Positions 47,101 through 61,691 of a stretch of DNA of 64,000 nt are shown here, one piece after another. Every line of letters starts with the position of its first letter. Position 1 is the stretch's first letter. This stretch comes from Planoprotostelium fungivorum (lineage: Eukaryota > Evosea > Variosea > Cavosteliida > Cavosteliaceae), in the NCBI GenBank assembly GCA_003024175.1, contig MDYQ01000010.1:165245-229244 (forward strand), in the 5' to 3' direction. The notes below the pieces were generated by a model that saw only the letters and a program-made list of their open reading frames with translations, had not been told where the DNA came from and ran no database searches. A program made the translations under genes and the position numbers.

Positions 47101-48514
47101 GGAGAGCATTGGCATTCTTTTGCAGCATTAAGATCCCTAAGATGTTCACGCAGTGGAGGAATGTAACCAGGGATATCGTAGAGCAGAACAGAAAGATGGA
47201 GCAAATGAGAGAACGATGGAGATTGATTCACCTCTCTCACTGGATGAATATCTGGCATCAACGAGTGCAACAGACGAGACTTGCTTCGCAGAACGAAGAG
47301 AGAGCAATTGCTTTCTACTATCAAATCCTTAAAAAAATTAGCCTTAAAGTGATGTATATGACGATCGATTGACACTCATCCACCGCAGAGATGGATTCAC
47401 CAGCTGTCTCAGTTAAGAGAACATAAGTATCGTGAACAAAAGGCAATCATTCATTACGAGAAGAAAGAAACAGAGAAAGCGTGGCTGATGCTGAAGAAGT
47501 GGAAATTACAAATAGACCAGGACAACGAGAAGGCTGATAGGGTGAGAGAGCCAATCATCCGTTCGATGACATATGAAGATGCTGTGTAAGCGGACCTTAT
47601 TCTGTTGGATCTCTGTGTATGAACGTTGCATCCAGACAAGAATCAAGATCGAAGGGTGGGTAGAGTGCGAAACATCCCTTATGAAGATCTAGGTTGTTAG
47701 CCATCGTACATCATAGGAAATTGTGCGAGGCATTCCAACAGTGGATGAGATACAGAAGAGAAGCAGCGGAAGGGAGACGGAGGAACAACGAAGCAATGCA
47801 CAGAAGAAACAGAGAGGCCATGAGACTCAAGTTGTGTAGATGGAAATTGTATTGCGCCATCAGAATTTCGGAGCGCCGTACTCTGTCCATGGCATTATCG
47901 GCCTGGAGGCACGCCCTGCAAGTGCAACTATGGGAAGACAAGAGAATGAGGGATAGAGCCTCCGACATCCTTCTACTGTGGAACCACCTCGCTCTACAGA
48001 GGAAAGCGCTCAGACTCTCATGCTTCCAGGTGTGTATGAACAATACGAACGGCATTGATGGATCGAAGAGGTGGAGAGAATTCATAGCCTCGAGGAGAGA
48101 TGAGTACCAGAGGATGGTACACATCACCCAGTACATGGATGCACAGAAGAAGAGCAGAATACTTGAAGCCTGGAGACTGCACGTCAGCTCTGCGACAGCA
48201 CTGAGAAGGGCTATGTCCTTTAAGTCCCAGAAGCCAGTTGACAAAGGGTGAATAGTTCGTCACACTCGCTCCTCTGAGCTATCTCAGAGGAAAGAGCCAT
48301 TCGAGTGCACATCAACCACCGAACGAACGATCACAACCCAAGATCTCACTTATTCGGGGAGCAGTACACGACAGGTGAGCCTCTCAGTGTTCTATTGACG
48401 AACATGCACAGAGATAACGATGATATACTGTCTCATCTCGCGACCCATCACTACCTAAAGAGGCTAACAAAAACCACTTTTTCTCGTTGGCATACCTGTA
48501 CCGAAGTGAAATGA
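41148..48514 (+). CDS. coiled-coil/Sfi1-like centrin-binding repeat protein spanning spacer and right arm
   Basis: Tentative start MMIQTII at 41148. Short introns with consistent phase join charged coiled-coil exons (RRRDDLEKIRQFNAKERERA, REQKQKEAEERRITEAL, EKAVGQFRDFLRKQRIERAD), a proline-containing linker, a second coiled coil (NRLSHEEMRLLESLKQLELA) and the piece NGIIYIDPKFESLALEDGTL, which crosses into the arm at 42887. The Sfi1-type W repeats described for the left copy follow, ending CTEVK at 48514. At about 42949 the sequence reads CTCTAACATGG where the left copy has CTCTACATGG; the extra base puts a stop in frame straight after CSNAL. So the only copy with its 5' exons has a frameshift, unless it is a base-call error. 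Sfi1-like proteins scaffold centrin at centrioles and basal bodies. Confidence 0.7.
48270..48291. repeat. 9-bp stem hairpin in last Sfi1-like intron (right copy)
   Basis: TCCTCTGAG and its complement CTCAGAGGA flank a 4-nt loop inside the short intron before the last exon. The mirror copy is 32353-32374. Confidence 0.8.
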
Positions 48515-48904
48515 ACAAGTTTGGAATGTATCATTGATAAGAAACAGAAGCATCGAGCATTTTCACCACGAGAGGATCAGAGAGCACCCCGAGAGCAGAG
48601 GGATAAAGTGAGGCCATCGGGGGGATTGAAATTCCTAACAAATGAAATCAGAGAGTGCAGACGAGCATCATCATCAATCCAATCACTGGGAAACTGATAC
48701 GGGGAGGGGCTGAGAAGGCCTATAGGAATAAAAAGATTTAATCTTGAAGAAAACGGTTCATGTGATCAAATCATGTTCCGCATCTCTCGTGGGGTCACCC
48801 TCCTGCAACATAGGCCCAGATTAGGTATACCGCTGTGATCTTCAGAGTCTAACGTGTATCCAGCCCTTCGAAACTATGGCCAAATTATAGACAGAGAGCA
48901 ACGA
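48515..48904. other. diverged intergenic patch Sfi1-like/BolA (right arm)
   Basis: A gap of 390 bp without a gene; the counterpart of the left diverged patch. It differs by roughly one base in ten by eye, with several small indels. Confidence 0.6.
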
Positions 48905-49160
48905 ATGTCTGAGCTACTGAAGACCTCACTCAACACAGAAAAAGTCATAGTGCAAGATGTATCAGGTGCCCGTAGATCGTGAAGTGGTGTGATTGAGGTT
49001 CATATCAGGTGGTTGTGGTGCTTCGTTTCGTGTAGAAGTAGAGTCACCTCTCTTCGCAGGAAAGAGATTAGTAGAGCAACATAGAATGGTTAACGAACTT
49101 TTATCAGAGGAGCTAAAGAACATGCACGCTCTCACACTGACGACGAAGGCACCCAAATAA
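48905..49160 (+). CDS. BOLA2: BolA-family protein, BOLA2 type (right copy)
   Basis: The mirror of the gene at 31493-31748, with the same two exons, start MSELLKTSL and end TTKAPK. No difference from the left copy was seen in the coding part. Its upstream region lies in the diverged patch, so the two copies may have different promoters even though the proteins are the same. Confidence 0.9.
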
Positions 49161-49210
49161 ATTGGCGCAAAAAAGGACTACGCTCAGTATGGTACAATAC
49201 TCTCTTTATC

Positions 49211-49810
49211 TCATGATACAATCTCCTGCACTTCCAACAGACTCTCCCGTGTCAAATTCGAGTTGACTAGTCTTTGGTTGATGTGTGCAGAGTTTCCTGT
49301 GTGACGCCATGTGAGTTGCTCTACTCCCTCTTCATTTCTCTGCCAAATGATGTTGGGCTTCTTTGCATGCGAGAAGGCAACCTTCACTGAGGAGGGGTCC
49401 ACCCACATGATGCACTGAACTTTAAGACGCCCCGTAATGTTTGGAATACCAGAAAGACGAGCGGCTTGTGTGATAACCTTTCTATTGTGAGTCTATTATC
49501 TCGCTCAGTTTTATAACTCACTTGGTCCATGCTTCGCCCCTCTGAGCTAATGGAGCGGTAAGCTGTGCCTCTCTCTGGGTCTATTGGGTACCTTTCAAAA
49601 GGTTAAGACATGGTTCAACGAGATTTCCTTATGGTGGAGAAAGGTGGGCTCGGCTCACCAGTGATTATCGTAGCGCTGTTCCAGTATTGATTGAAGAGCC
49701 ATTTGGAACTTCGAGAGTTGGTCCTCAGTGAGTGGTGGAGCCACGCCAGTATCCAGCTGACTCGTCCACCAGCAGCTCGCAACTTCGCATTCTCTCGTGG
49801 CTTCTGGCAT
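49211..49810 (-). CDS. BTG/Tob domain protein (right copy)
   Basis: Inverse duplicate of 30843-31442: start at 49810 and stop at 49211, with both BTG boxes intact. Convergent with the right BolA copy, 50 bp between stops. Confidence 0.87.
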
Positions 49811-50120
49811 TTTTTTATGTTGTATTGGTTTCTATTCACAAGTTGGGGTTGAAGGTATCGTTGATGTTTGAAAATGCCTCCCATCGCTGAGCAATTACGA
49901 ATTCGCAGAGAGCAACTGCGACAATGTGATGCAGATACCACTGCGATTTCCTCGGAAGATGTGGAGGAAGATTCGCAGAAATGAGGGGCGATCTGTTGAT
50001 CCGAAAAGGTTTCCTTTCGACGAAATGGAAGAGCCCTCATTCTTGGAACCATCTCACCTACGAATCCTCATCTCCCTCCTCGTTGTAGTCTCCAGATTCG
50101 AGGTTTGAGAATCGAACAAG
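49811..50120. promoter_or_regulatory. divergent gap BTG/RIX1-like (right arm)
   Basis: A 310-bp interval identical in layout to 30533-30842. It includes the 36-codon ORF, here 49874-49984 on the plus strand. Confidence 0.35.
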
Positions 50121-53115
50121 ATGAACACCCTGACAGAGCTGATCAAGAAGGACCTCTTCGCAGAGGGAATAGACAACCCCCTAGATAGATTAGATTACGT
50201 TCTCACGGTTCTCTCTCAAGATGAACTTTTGACGAGAGCTCTCTCTACCGGCGATCGTGCGGAACAGAAGCAATGCAATCAATGGCTGACAAAGGTCTCT
50301 TCTTTGGCCAAAGACAAAAAGGTGTGATCGCTTCTCATCTCCATCTCAACACTTCAGTGGGAGGTTGTTTGGGCTGGGTTATGTCTTTGGAGACAAAGTA
50401 TATCCAGTTGTACACAACAACAATTGAGCGAGCACCTTGAACCATGGATCAAACAACTCACCGACATGTTGAAAGTGAGGCTTAATTACATCGCATAATC
50501 ACGACTGATATCAGTCCAGAGAGGCAGAGCTGACATCACCTCGGGTATGAAGTGTGAGAAGGGGAGAGTTGATGATTGCAGGTTTATTGGCTCTCACAAC
50601 TGCCGAATTAATTGAGAGGGGATGTCATTTTGCTGAAACAAAGAGAGCAATGCTGAATCTACACGTGCCCAGACTAGTGCCCATGATAGTGAAGGTTGTG
50701 GAGAAATCAATCCTAACTAGCAGATCTGAAGCACTGGAAGCACTTCGGCTATCATCGAGATGTCACCCAAATGCATTCAAGTCTCTCTTGCCTAAGATCG
50801 AGGACCTTTTATTCAACCAGGTAAAGAAAGACACGATCACTGCAGAACACTGAATATGAATAGATTCTCACAGAGTCTGAAGAGACGAGGACAGAGAGCA
50901 TCATCACGTTGGCAGAGTTAGCCTCCACCAATGAGAGTTCGTGGACTCGCACTGCCAACAGAGCGATCCGAGGCTCTCACTATCTGCTGGGTATTATTTA
51001 CACTGGCGTGGATGATCAACCGTGAGACTCTTTTGTCTGTCCAATTGTTCCACACAAGTTGACACTACATAGATACCAAGATATCTCTGATGACCAGCAC
51101 TTATCGTCGCTGTTATCCGTTCGAAACGATGCCAACGTCTTAGCGAGTCAGTATTCCTCTCTCCTCAAGTTATCATCCGTTCTATTGGTGAGTCATAAGG
51201 AGAAATCACACTGAAAGGAGAAGGGAGCTGATGAGAAGAGAGAAGAACTACAAGTTCAAGTTCCCATTCACGACTACGTTCGATTGATCAAGAGAGGATT
51301 GACACCAGAACACGATCACGTCACCGTGTCTCAGAAGATCGACACTGATCTGGACGATGTGGATCGAACCATGGTGATCTTCGCACTCTCGATGTTGTCT
51401 GACACTGAAAAGTTGTTCTCACATGTTCACACGTGCTCTTACCGTCTGTTGTCCTCCCTCTTGCTATCTGTCAGAACAGCTCTGTCACCTTTCCTCTCTG
51501 ACATCACCTCTCTCCTACTGGCTGGCCTGGAGGACACTCAGACCAGGTGAGGGTGATCCCATGGACTCCACTGAAGAGGATAGTCCCTCGTTGCGAGAGG
51601 AAGTCTACAAGTGCAGCAGCTATTTTGTCAGTTTCTTTGGGATCCATGGTGCATCTTCCGTGTCGACTGCAGTGTTGTCATCCCTCTACGGCCAATTATC
51701 CTCTTTCTTAGCTAGCAGAAGAGATTCCAATACCATCGTCATGCAAGTGGGTCACAACAGCAAAGAATTGCACAGCATAGCATCTATCGTTATATGGCAT
51801 AGCATCTATCGTTACATCGCATCACATCTGCCGAAGATCAACAATTTGAACTGAAAAGAACAGGTGAAGAGACAAAAGAAGACGAGCGAGGAGCAGTTGG
51901 GCAGTAAGAACGTCCAAAAAGTGAGAACCATGAACCAGAGTGAGGAGAAGAATATCCTCGCTGCTCTCACAGGTGAGAGGAGGGGAGTGGATGGTAAGTG
52001 ACCCACGCAGCATTCATGAACATCATCCAATACTCCGGAACTGTACTCCCCTACACCATTCGGTGCGAACTGGACACCCTCCTGTGTTCCATTCTCCTGG
52101 ATCCATCCATCCTGTGAGTCATATTCATCGTGTGTGTCATCGCCACTCAAGAGACAAGGATACCACCCTCTGTCAGACTCGCTTTGATGAAGTGCCTGTT
52201 GACTTCCATCCTCTCACCTGTCGCCAATCAGCCTTCCGTCTTGTCTTACGCTTTAGCCATCTTCAGCAAGGGAAGAAACGATCCCAGTCAGCAGGTCATC
52301 TCATCACATCCTTCGCCCCTCACTCGCTCCACAGATCTCCCTCTTCTGTGCCGCTGCGGTGTCCACCTGCGAATTGTCCATTCACCCCAGAGCACCACCT
52401 CTCATCGTCAACAAGCTCACTGTTCCATTCCACCTGGAGACATCTCCTCTCTCTGCTCTCAAGCCCACCTCCACTCATCTCCAGTCCTACGCTCCCATGG
52501 AGGTACTCACAATCATCCTTCTTCATCTCCTCATCCTCTACAGGTCACTTCCATAGAAGATCAAGAAGAGGAGAAGAGTGAAGAAGACAAGGAAGAAAGA
52601 AGAGTAGAGGCAACACCAACATCGGTACTACCTTATACAGTCACCTCTAGAAGAGAAAAGGTGAGACCGAAGACATTAGGCATGGGATGACAAGCGAACT
52701 AGAAAGTGGAGGAGAAGGAAGAAAAGGAAGAGAAGAGAGAAGAGGAGACCAATGCCAAGAAGAGAAGGATAGGGACACCGGAGGGACCGTCAAAAAAGAG
52801 AGGAAAAGCAGGAGAGGTGAGGATCGGGAATGCGAGAGTGGAGCTAAGTGAATGCAGAGCCCTCAGTCCATTGAAAAGAAGGAAGGAAAGAGAGAGAAGA
52901 CAGCTACTCCTCAGAAGGCATCCACCCAGAAGACAACCACTCCTCAGAAAGCGACTCCTCAGAAGACAGCGACTCCTCAGAAGGCATCCACAGCCACTCC
53001 TCAGAAGGCATCCACAGCCACTCCTCAAAAGACGGGAGAGAACAACAAAGTGGAGGCAGCAAAGGGAGAGGAAGCGGATCTAGTTGACGAAGGTCCAGAC
53101 AGTGACGACGAATGA
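50121..53115 (+). CDS. RIX1/PELP1-like helical repeat protein (right copy)
   Basis: Inverse duplicate of 27538-30532, same exon frames from MNTLTELIKKDL to DEGPDSDDE. The TPQK tail repeat number is unchanged between copies, which is notable because such repeats usually drift in number. Confidence 0.6.
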
Positions 53116-53186
53116 GATGATCATACACCTTCTGTCGTCTGTTGTTTATCACATTTCTCTCCACTGCACAGAACACAATGTTTGGC

Positions 53187-53654
53187 TTATCCTGGTCCAA
53201 CCTGATGTATCTCAGAGAGCGTAGACAATCGAAATGATTCACCTTGGGTATGTCGTGGTGCTCAGATAGTGAGCCGAGGTATTTGTTGAACTCTTCTACC
53301 TATACCTTGGTCATCTTCGAGGATGATTCTTCTCTCACCTTTTGTTTGTGTGATTTGGATGCCTTCTTCTTGATCTGATCCATCTCCTGCTTGTGATGAG
53401 TGAAAAAGCACGCACTTAAATCCGTACCCTCTTCGATTGAATCTCATCATATCGCTTTTGTGATTCAGTTCGAGGATCTTCTGGGAGGACTATCTTTGGC
53501 GCTGGTACCTCCTCTTTAGTTGGCGTCTTTTTCTTTACGAGGCTCGCCCCTTTTCTGACAAATCAGATGGAAAGGCTCTATATATACTCACTCACTTTTT
53601 TGTGACTCCCTTCAACTTCAGCTTTCCTCCTGGTACATCGTATGCGTCGCTCAT
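53187..53654 (-). CDS. FAM32A: FAM32A-like nuclear protein (right copy)
   Basis: Inverse duplicate of 26999-27466, start at 53654, with identical exons and tail HDIPKVGPG. It is 71 bp from the convergent RIX1-like stop. Confidence 0.9.
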
Positions 53655-53748
53655 CTCAGATGATTTGTTTTCGAAGCGTTATACCGCACAATCGTGTCCG
53701 TCTACAAGTGACAATTATCGAGAGGAGAAGCAGAACGTCTCAACCATC

Positions 53749-54970
<1,222 letters not shown>

Positions 54971-55041
54971 GAAATAAAATGAGCGACCATTAAAATAAAT
55001 TCAAAAAATTATTCAGATCAGCGGATCACACATATCGAGAG

Positions 55042-56129
55042 ATGATGATGCTGCGGTCTCTGGTGTCTGCACCAGTCAAGAGTGTACCTCTCTCATTGAA
55101 GAAGGCCTCAGTCAACATCTCCTCTAGACAGAAGACCCCTTCTCTTCACTTTCCAAGAATTCAAACTGTTAGAGGAATCGCCACTTCGAGGACAACATTA
55201 GACGATGTGATATTCAAGCCAATAGAGAACGATCCAGGCAGAGATCGTCTCAAGATCGAGCATTTGGCTGACAATCCCGGTAGCCACTATCGTTCGAAAC
55301 GAGTGGGAAGAGGTATTGGATCTGGAAAAGGAAAGACTTGTGGAAGAGGACACAAGGGTCAGAACTCCAGAAGTGGATCGCGTAAGCCTCATGCCTCCTT
55401 CGAGGGAGGACAGACACCTCTTTTCAAGAGAATGAGGAAATACGGTTTCTCCAATGGAACGTGAGAGCTTTTGGATCGAGTCCAGATGTTGACGAGGACA
55501 GATTCAAAAAGGAGTATGATTATGTCAACTTGAACAAGATCCAAGAGTGGATCGACCGTGGCCGCATCGATCCCAACCAGACCATCACCATGAAGACACT
55601 GAAGGACACCAAGTGCGTCACTCACATCAAGGAGGGTCTCAAGGTTCTCGCCAGACAAGGTATGATCCTCAGTTCTTCATTCTTTACCATTCATCGACCT
55701 CTTCACTATTCAAATCTTTCGTCAACCTCTTCAGTATTCAAATCTCTCATCGATTGATCAATCACGCAGGACCTGAAGGTCTGAAGCAACCCATCCGATT
55801 GGAGGTGAGAGAAAGAGTATCACTGTCTCTTAACTGGGTAGGTGACTGCGATATCTCAGTCAGCACGGGAAGCCGTAGAGAAGGCGGGAGGCACCGTGAC
55901 GACCATGTACTACAATCGCCTTGGACTTCGTTATCTACTCTACGTGTGTAGCACCCATCTGGTCATCACTGAATGGTCATAGCCAGACAAATTTTTGAAG
56001 GCACCTGCGAGAGCAGCAGCCAAATTGCAGGACAGAGAGAAGTTTGACGACTGGGGACAATTCACCTCACCCAAGCACCTCAAGTTGATGGCTGACATTG
56101 AGCATTACAACTCCACAAAGAAGGAATAA
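55042..56129 (+). CDS. MRPL15: mitochondrial ribosomal protein uL15m (right copy)
   Basis: Inverse duplicate of 24524-25611 with the same exons, leader peptide and tail (HYNSTKKE). Two functional-looking copies of a stoichiometric mitoribosomal protein would be unusual if both are expressed. Confidence 0.93.
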
Positions 56130-56145
56130 ACATCAAGGACACCTT

Positions 56146-58065
56146 TTATTCCTCTCTCTCTTTTCTCTCTTTCTTCGCCAGCTCTGCACTGTGAGACAAC
56201 CAGAAGAGAGCAGTGAACAGTCCCGGAACGAGGGAGAATGGGGCTATGGACAGGGCCACGTAGGCTGTAGCCACGTGGGACACTGCCACAGCACCTGACG
56301 AGATCATACTCTTCTGCTCGTTCTTGGAGATTCCGTCCACTCGGTACTCTGGCTGTTTGGATCTCAGCCCAGATGGATGGAATGGACTTCACCTCTACGA
56401 GAGAATGCTCTAGCAGGAAAGGAAGGGCGAACAGAGAGGAACCGAGGACGGTGAGAGGCACTCTTGCCAGCAACACTCTGCCCAATTCACCGCGAGTGCG
56501 TATCTGGTTCCTCCCTGATGGAGTGAGAACGAGTGAGACGAGAGGACTCACATGAACGGATGGTCCATCTCAGAGAGCCCCAGACGAGACTGATGAAGGC
56601 ACCGTTGGCGATTCCCTCCATGGCGACCTTGTAGGGGGACAGTGCTTTCCTCTCTGTCGGTTGGTTCTTGATCCTCTCTGCGGTCTTCTTCAACTTGGAC
56701 AAATCTCCCTCGGAGAACTTCTGGCGCTTGATGGCAGCGTCCAACTTGGACTTGAATGCGTTGCTGTTGCTGACGTCTCGCTGCTCAACGAGCTGAAGAT
56801 GTAGTGAGATGATAGTCTTCAAAGAGTCCTCACCTGAGCGATCACTTCTAATGCGGGATGCGATTCGGGTGTCTTCGTTGCGGCGAAATCACACAGGGGA
56901 TCCATAAACTCCAATAGACTCTCCACCGAATTGGCTAACTCGTTCAGACTTGAGAAGGAGTATCTCCTCACTTCGTTTCGCGATGTTGTTCAAGGCCAAG
57001 GCTGCCTTCTCAGAGATGGGTGGGATACCCAACTGCAAGACGTTACCCAGGAAGCTGATGACTCCCTTGTCATCCATGTAGTGAATCGCCTTGGCTGTCC
57101 GAGTCAGAGAGTGAAGGGAATAATCCTCAGACGATTGCACTCACGGTCTTGAGAGATCTCAGAGAGGAGGTTGGATAGGAGACCCGCCACTGCAACGTCG
57201 CTCATGGAGAACCTTCGATCGGCTATCTTATCGTATGGCAGCTGCTTGGCGATGCTCTCTCTGAATCGGGGCTGAGCTGTCCTTCGATGAACGCCCGTCA
57301 TTGTGATTCCACTCACCGGCTAACACGGAAAGGGCCATGATGCACAAGTGCTCGTCAGTGAATCCATCGACGAACAACTCGATGATTCGATTGTCTCTGA
57401 TCATCTCTTCTGAAGCATTTGGTGCTGTGTCATTCAGTCTCTTGCGCTATGAGAATCGATCTGTCTCCTCTATGTCTACCGCTCTGTAGCGATATACTTC
57501 GATCAAATCATGTTCTTTGTATGGCCCAATTGGATATAACAACGATTTGGTAAATGATTGAACTCACTAGAAGCTATTACAGTCCAGGTGTCATAGATCA
57601 GTTGTTTCCTTTCGTCTGGAAACAAAGCCTCATCTTGTTTTGAGTTTGCCTCTTCGTATTTCTCTGAACAACATGAATATCAATGAGGAAAGAGCCAACC
57701 AAACAGACCTTTCTGCCAAGACTTCGCGACAGCCACACCAGTTCCAGCAACAACCGCACCCAATATCCAAAATAGAGCCCTCTTCTTGTTTTTGAAGGGA
57801 CCTGATTGAATGATTAGCATTTCATCTGAATGATAGATGACCCACCGAGAACCTTCTGTAAGGTGACGGGTGGAGCGATCATAGCTGTCTTTTCATCTCT
57901 AGATGCAGAACTCCATGTTGCGTAGCTGCCTCTGGCTTGACCTTCAGCGATGTTACTCCTGATGAGGGCCGACTGTTTTACAGGACTTATGACATTTGTC
58001 TTGACATGCGATACTGTATTGCGAGCGAGATTAATGCTCTGGGCTGATCTCAGAAGGTTGATCAT
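56146..58065 (-). CDS. mitochondrial-type ARM-like protein with membrane helices (right copy)
   Basis: Inverse duplicate of 22588-24507. Start MINLLRSAQSI at 58065. Upstream of the start the two arms diverge: here an in-frame ATG at 58149 would add MGKKWPEIVRITKNYNGVRP, which the left arm does not offer. The shared start is preferred. Confidence 0.7.
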
Positions 58066-58810
58066 TTCTAATCTGATTGTTTTTGTGGGAGGTCTCACTC
58101 CGTTGTAGTTCTTGGTTATTCTCACAATTTCAGGCCACTTTTTTCCCATCCGTGAAGCTCTTCCAAGAAAGATCTACGTTGGGAGAAGATGAAAAATTAT
58201 GTTCTTCGTTTCATCAGTCATGATGCGATGTTTCGTCTCATTCTTTCGGCAATCCTTCTGAAAGATCAACACAATGATGCAGCAGTGATCACGTCGAAAT
58301 ACGTTCAGTACTCTTGCTTGGAACATCTGTTCCATTCCAGTCGATTCATTTGACCATTCTATTACGATATTCGTACCCATTGAGATGTATGTCAGTGATA
58401 GGAACAGGAGGATACGCGCCATCCAAAGGGACATTCTCCGTCAGTGTCATCACAACGACAGACAACGCTATGATGCTCCAAGTCGCTGCCACTTCGAGCG
58501 AATCGTCATCAGAATCGATGACAGCGACTATATGGTAACAGTTTAAACGTACACCAATCGGAATTTCATAGAGTGCACAACAAAAGCCACGTCAATATTT
58601 ATCACAGGAGGCCAGCGTGAATGCTTTTTCAATCAATGGATAGAGTTGACGACAATGCATAGAGTTGACGACAATGCATCTCATTGAGCCTCCATTCCAT
58701 CTTGATTGGTGATCGCTGTGTGATGTGTGGCATAGACGCAGAATCCATCCATTCCTGTGCGACTCAGCTGTGAACCTTCGAGTCCCTCACCTCCCACCGT
58801 TGTGCTCCCC
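58066..58810. other. diverged intergenic patch (right arm)
   Basis: A 745-bp gap with no gene. Relative to the left arm it has point differences, lacks about 577 bp net near 58375-58380, and has a 20-bp local duplication (GAGTTGACGACAATGCATA) at about 58640-58680. Confidence 0.65.
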
Positions 58811-60313
58811 TCATCATCTCCATTGATCTACGATGGTCACCTCTCTTTCGACAGACATACTCACTTGAGGATCCCTCCTCTCTCCGTGTGTGGTGGCGAG
58901 GTAAGGTGAGTGAGGATGATAAGCACACCCGTTGATGGATCCTGTTCCTTCATCAACGCCTGAATCAAGAGGCGTACTCACCGGATGGATTTGAGGTCAG
59001 TAAGGAGCCATCGTGCGTGAGATCGTAGACCAGTATCTCTCCCTCACTCGGTGTGATCAAGAGGCACCGCTCTGTGTCACACACGATGTCGAAGGTGTAT
59101 CTTTGACTGGTGGTCACTTTCCTGTTCTCTTGGTCATTCGATGACAAGAAGGAAGACGAACCTCGGTAAGCGATAGAGGGGTGACTCTGTGTACCTCAGA
59201 TCCCATCCCAGGATCTCGTGGGATCTGCGTGAACCTGCGAACAGATACTGTCCATCAGGAGAGAACAACACCTGAGACATCAGTTGGATGGTCATATAGC
59301 CTTCATCACTTGTGTCACTCCGTTTCCTGAACTACTGGTGTCGAAATCCATGGCGATTTCGTTCGGTGCCTGTTCGCTGTACAGAATGACTCGATTGGAA
59401 TAACAACCTATCCTCCTTCATTTCCACGCGCAAACACAAAGACTCACCGACTGCAAATAGATGACTGTTGTTTGCAAAGCTGATGGTGGACATCATCCCC
59501 TGAACAGTCACTCATCTCTCATCTTTTCTTCTCACCCTCTGTTTCTTTTTGTCCCTTCCTCTGGCTGCGAGATTGATTCCAGTGTTTCCCCCGATCTCCG
59601 TGTCGAATACCTATTCCATTCAGATTCTTCACCGTCTACCAACTACACCTTGATCGAATTGTTGTATCCGCAATATAGTTTATCTCCCCTCAAATTGAAC
59701 GAAGTGGATATAGCGGCGATGACCTATCCAGTCGATTGAGAAAAAATCAGATGACGAACAAGAGAGACCTCATCCATTTCGTTTCTTCCAACGTAAGAGC
59801 CGATGATTTTACCCGTGAAAGCGTCCCACAGATGGACGGGATGATCTCTGTTCGATGCTACAAATTTACAAGTGGCAGAATCTATTCACCTGTCGGTCAT
59901 GATAGAGAAGATCAAGCTTCGATTCTCTCACCTGTCGAACTCATGCCAGGGTACCAGCAGAAATCATATATCGTTTCTGCCTCATTCATCACTAGAACTG
60001 ATCTCATTTCCACTGGTTGCTCTCCACTAAAACTCTGCGGTCTTTTCTATCGAATTAAGCACAATAGTATCGTCATCCATTCAAAATTTTGTGGATACAG
60101 TTCAAACAATCTGAGAATGTTGTCATCACTGCTTGTCAGGAAACATAATCCATCAGGGGACCTGTTGGAGTTTGAGAACTTTGTTTCAACATATGTCTGT
60201 TTACCAACGACCTAGCTTCAGAAAGTTGTTATGTTTTACAGCCGAATATTCTTCATATCCAAAGAAGATCGGTGCTGAAAAGTATGGAAAATCTATACTG
60301 AAACCAGCCTCCA
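58811..60313 (-). CDS. WRAP53: WRAP53/TCAB1 WD40 protein (right copy)
   Basis: Inverse duplicate of 19763-21265. The signature blocks ETIYDFCWYPGMSS, HPVHLWDAFTG and VTTSQRYTFDIV are unchanged. Only sequence after the last coding exon (below 58,810) diverges from the left copy. Confidence 0.9.
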
Positions 60314-60442
60314 TTCTACTAGCTTCACAATTGATTCGCAATCACATCACATCATATGCGTGGGAGGCGGGTTGTAAATAAATGCAATTTCCTCTTTCCT
60401 AATCTGAGATTTTATTTTTAGCACTCGGAACGGTGCTCGTTC

Positions 60443-61292
60443 ATGGGCTGCGGTGCCTCAACTGGCAACGTCTCTCACGACGATATCAATACCATCAAGA
60501 AATATTCAGGGAGAGACGTACCAGATAAAGACATCAAGTATTGGTGAGTCCCAATCGTGCCGAGACTCTCGAGCCAAACGGCCTAATGTCGGCCTCTCGA
60601 TTGCCAAATGATTGGATATCAGGAAGACGGTGTGGGACGGCATCACACCGACGGGAAGACTCACCATCAATGAGTTTGTGCGCTTTGTAAGGCAGAGCAA
60701 TATCCCAATAGGTGATTATAAGAATCATCGTTGGACTATGCGCGTGATGATGAACCACGAGCTGTTCTCGTGATGTTAAGGGTGTTCACGCTTTGTACCA
60801 TGTTCACTCTGAGCCACTGGAGTATTAATTGAATCGTTAGGCAAAGAACAAGATGCAAGGAACATGTTCCGCATGATGGACAAGGATGGTAACGGCCTGA
60901 TGGAGTTCGCTGAATTCGTCTTGGTCCTCATCCTGCCAAAGAGTGCAGAGCAGTTTGCTCACCGTGAGTGCTCAATGACGCTCAGAGCCATTCATCACTG
61001 ACGATCGATAGTATGTATATCAGTGTACGACGAAGATGGAGACGGAGCCATTACACACGAAGAGTTGCTCAGGTTTTCACTCGCCAAATCAAAGGCAGAC
61101 GGGAAGGGTGGACCGAACCAGAGGAAGACGGTGGAAGAATCTGTAAGAAAGATTTTCGGGTGAGAGGCAAGCGTCGTGAGTGTTGTTCTCACTTGAGATA
61201 GGATTGTGGACTCGAATGATGATGGGAAACTCACACGAGACGAAATTGTAACTGCCTTCAGCCGAGACCCGAACCTGAAAACGTTATTCTGA
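60443..61292 (+). CDS. N-myristoylated EF-hand calcium sensor (right copy)
   Basis: Inverse duplicate of 18784-19633, with MGCGAS start at 60443, the same three complete EF loops, and stop at 61292. Confidence 0.85.
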
Positions 61293-61691
61293 ATATATCT
61301 TATATATTTTATAAAAAGAGTAGATATATCGATCAACTCTTGTCTGTTGTGTAGAGCCCAGCGGTACACTCCTTGCGAGTAAGTATACACAAATCGGAAA
61401 AAGTGGACAAGACGTTTGTAAAGAGAGCACGGGTGTCTACATTGTTTCACAAACGGAGAACTGGTCTGTTGGGGAGCATTCTCATCCTCCACGAGGAGAC
61501 AACCAAAGAGTCAACGGTAGTTGTCCACAGGAAACACCCTTCGAAGTGATTCTTCTAGAACACTCGGTTCTTAAAGGGGAAAAGAAAAGGCGGAACGACG
61601 CTCTGCCACATCGCGTGAACATAACCGAAGCGCACAACACATCAATAACCTCAACGTAAGTGAACGAACGGCGAAGAAACAAACAACACTA
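61293..61691. promoter_or_regulatory. gap upstream of CSDE1 (right arm)
   Basis: A mirror of 18385-18783. No gene is seen; it presumably holds the CSDE1 promoter and EF-hand 3' UTR. Confidence 0.4.
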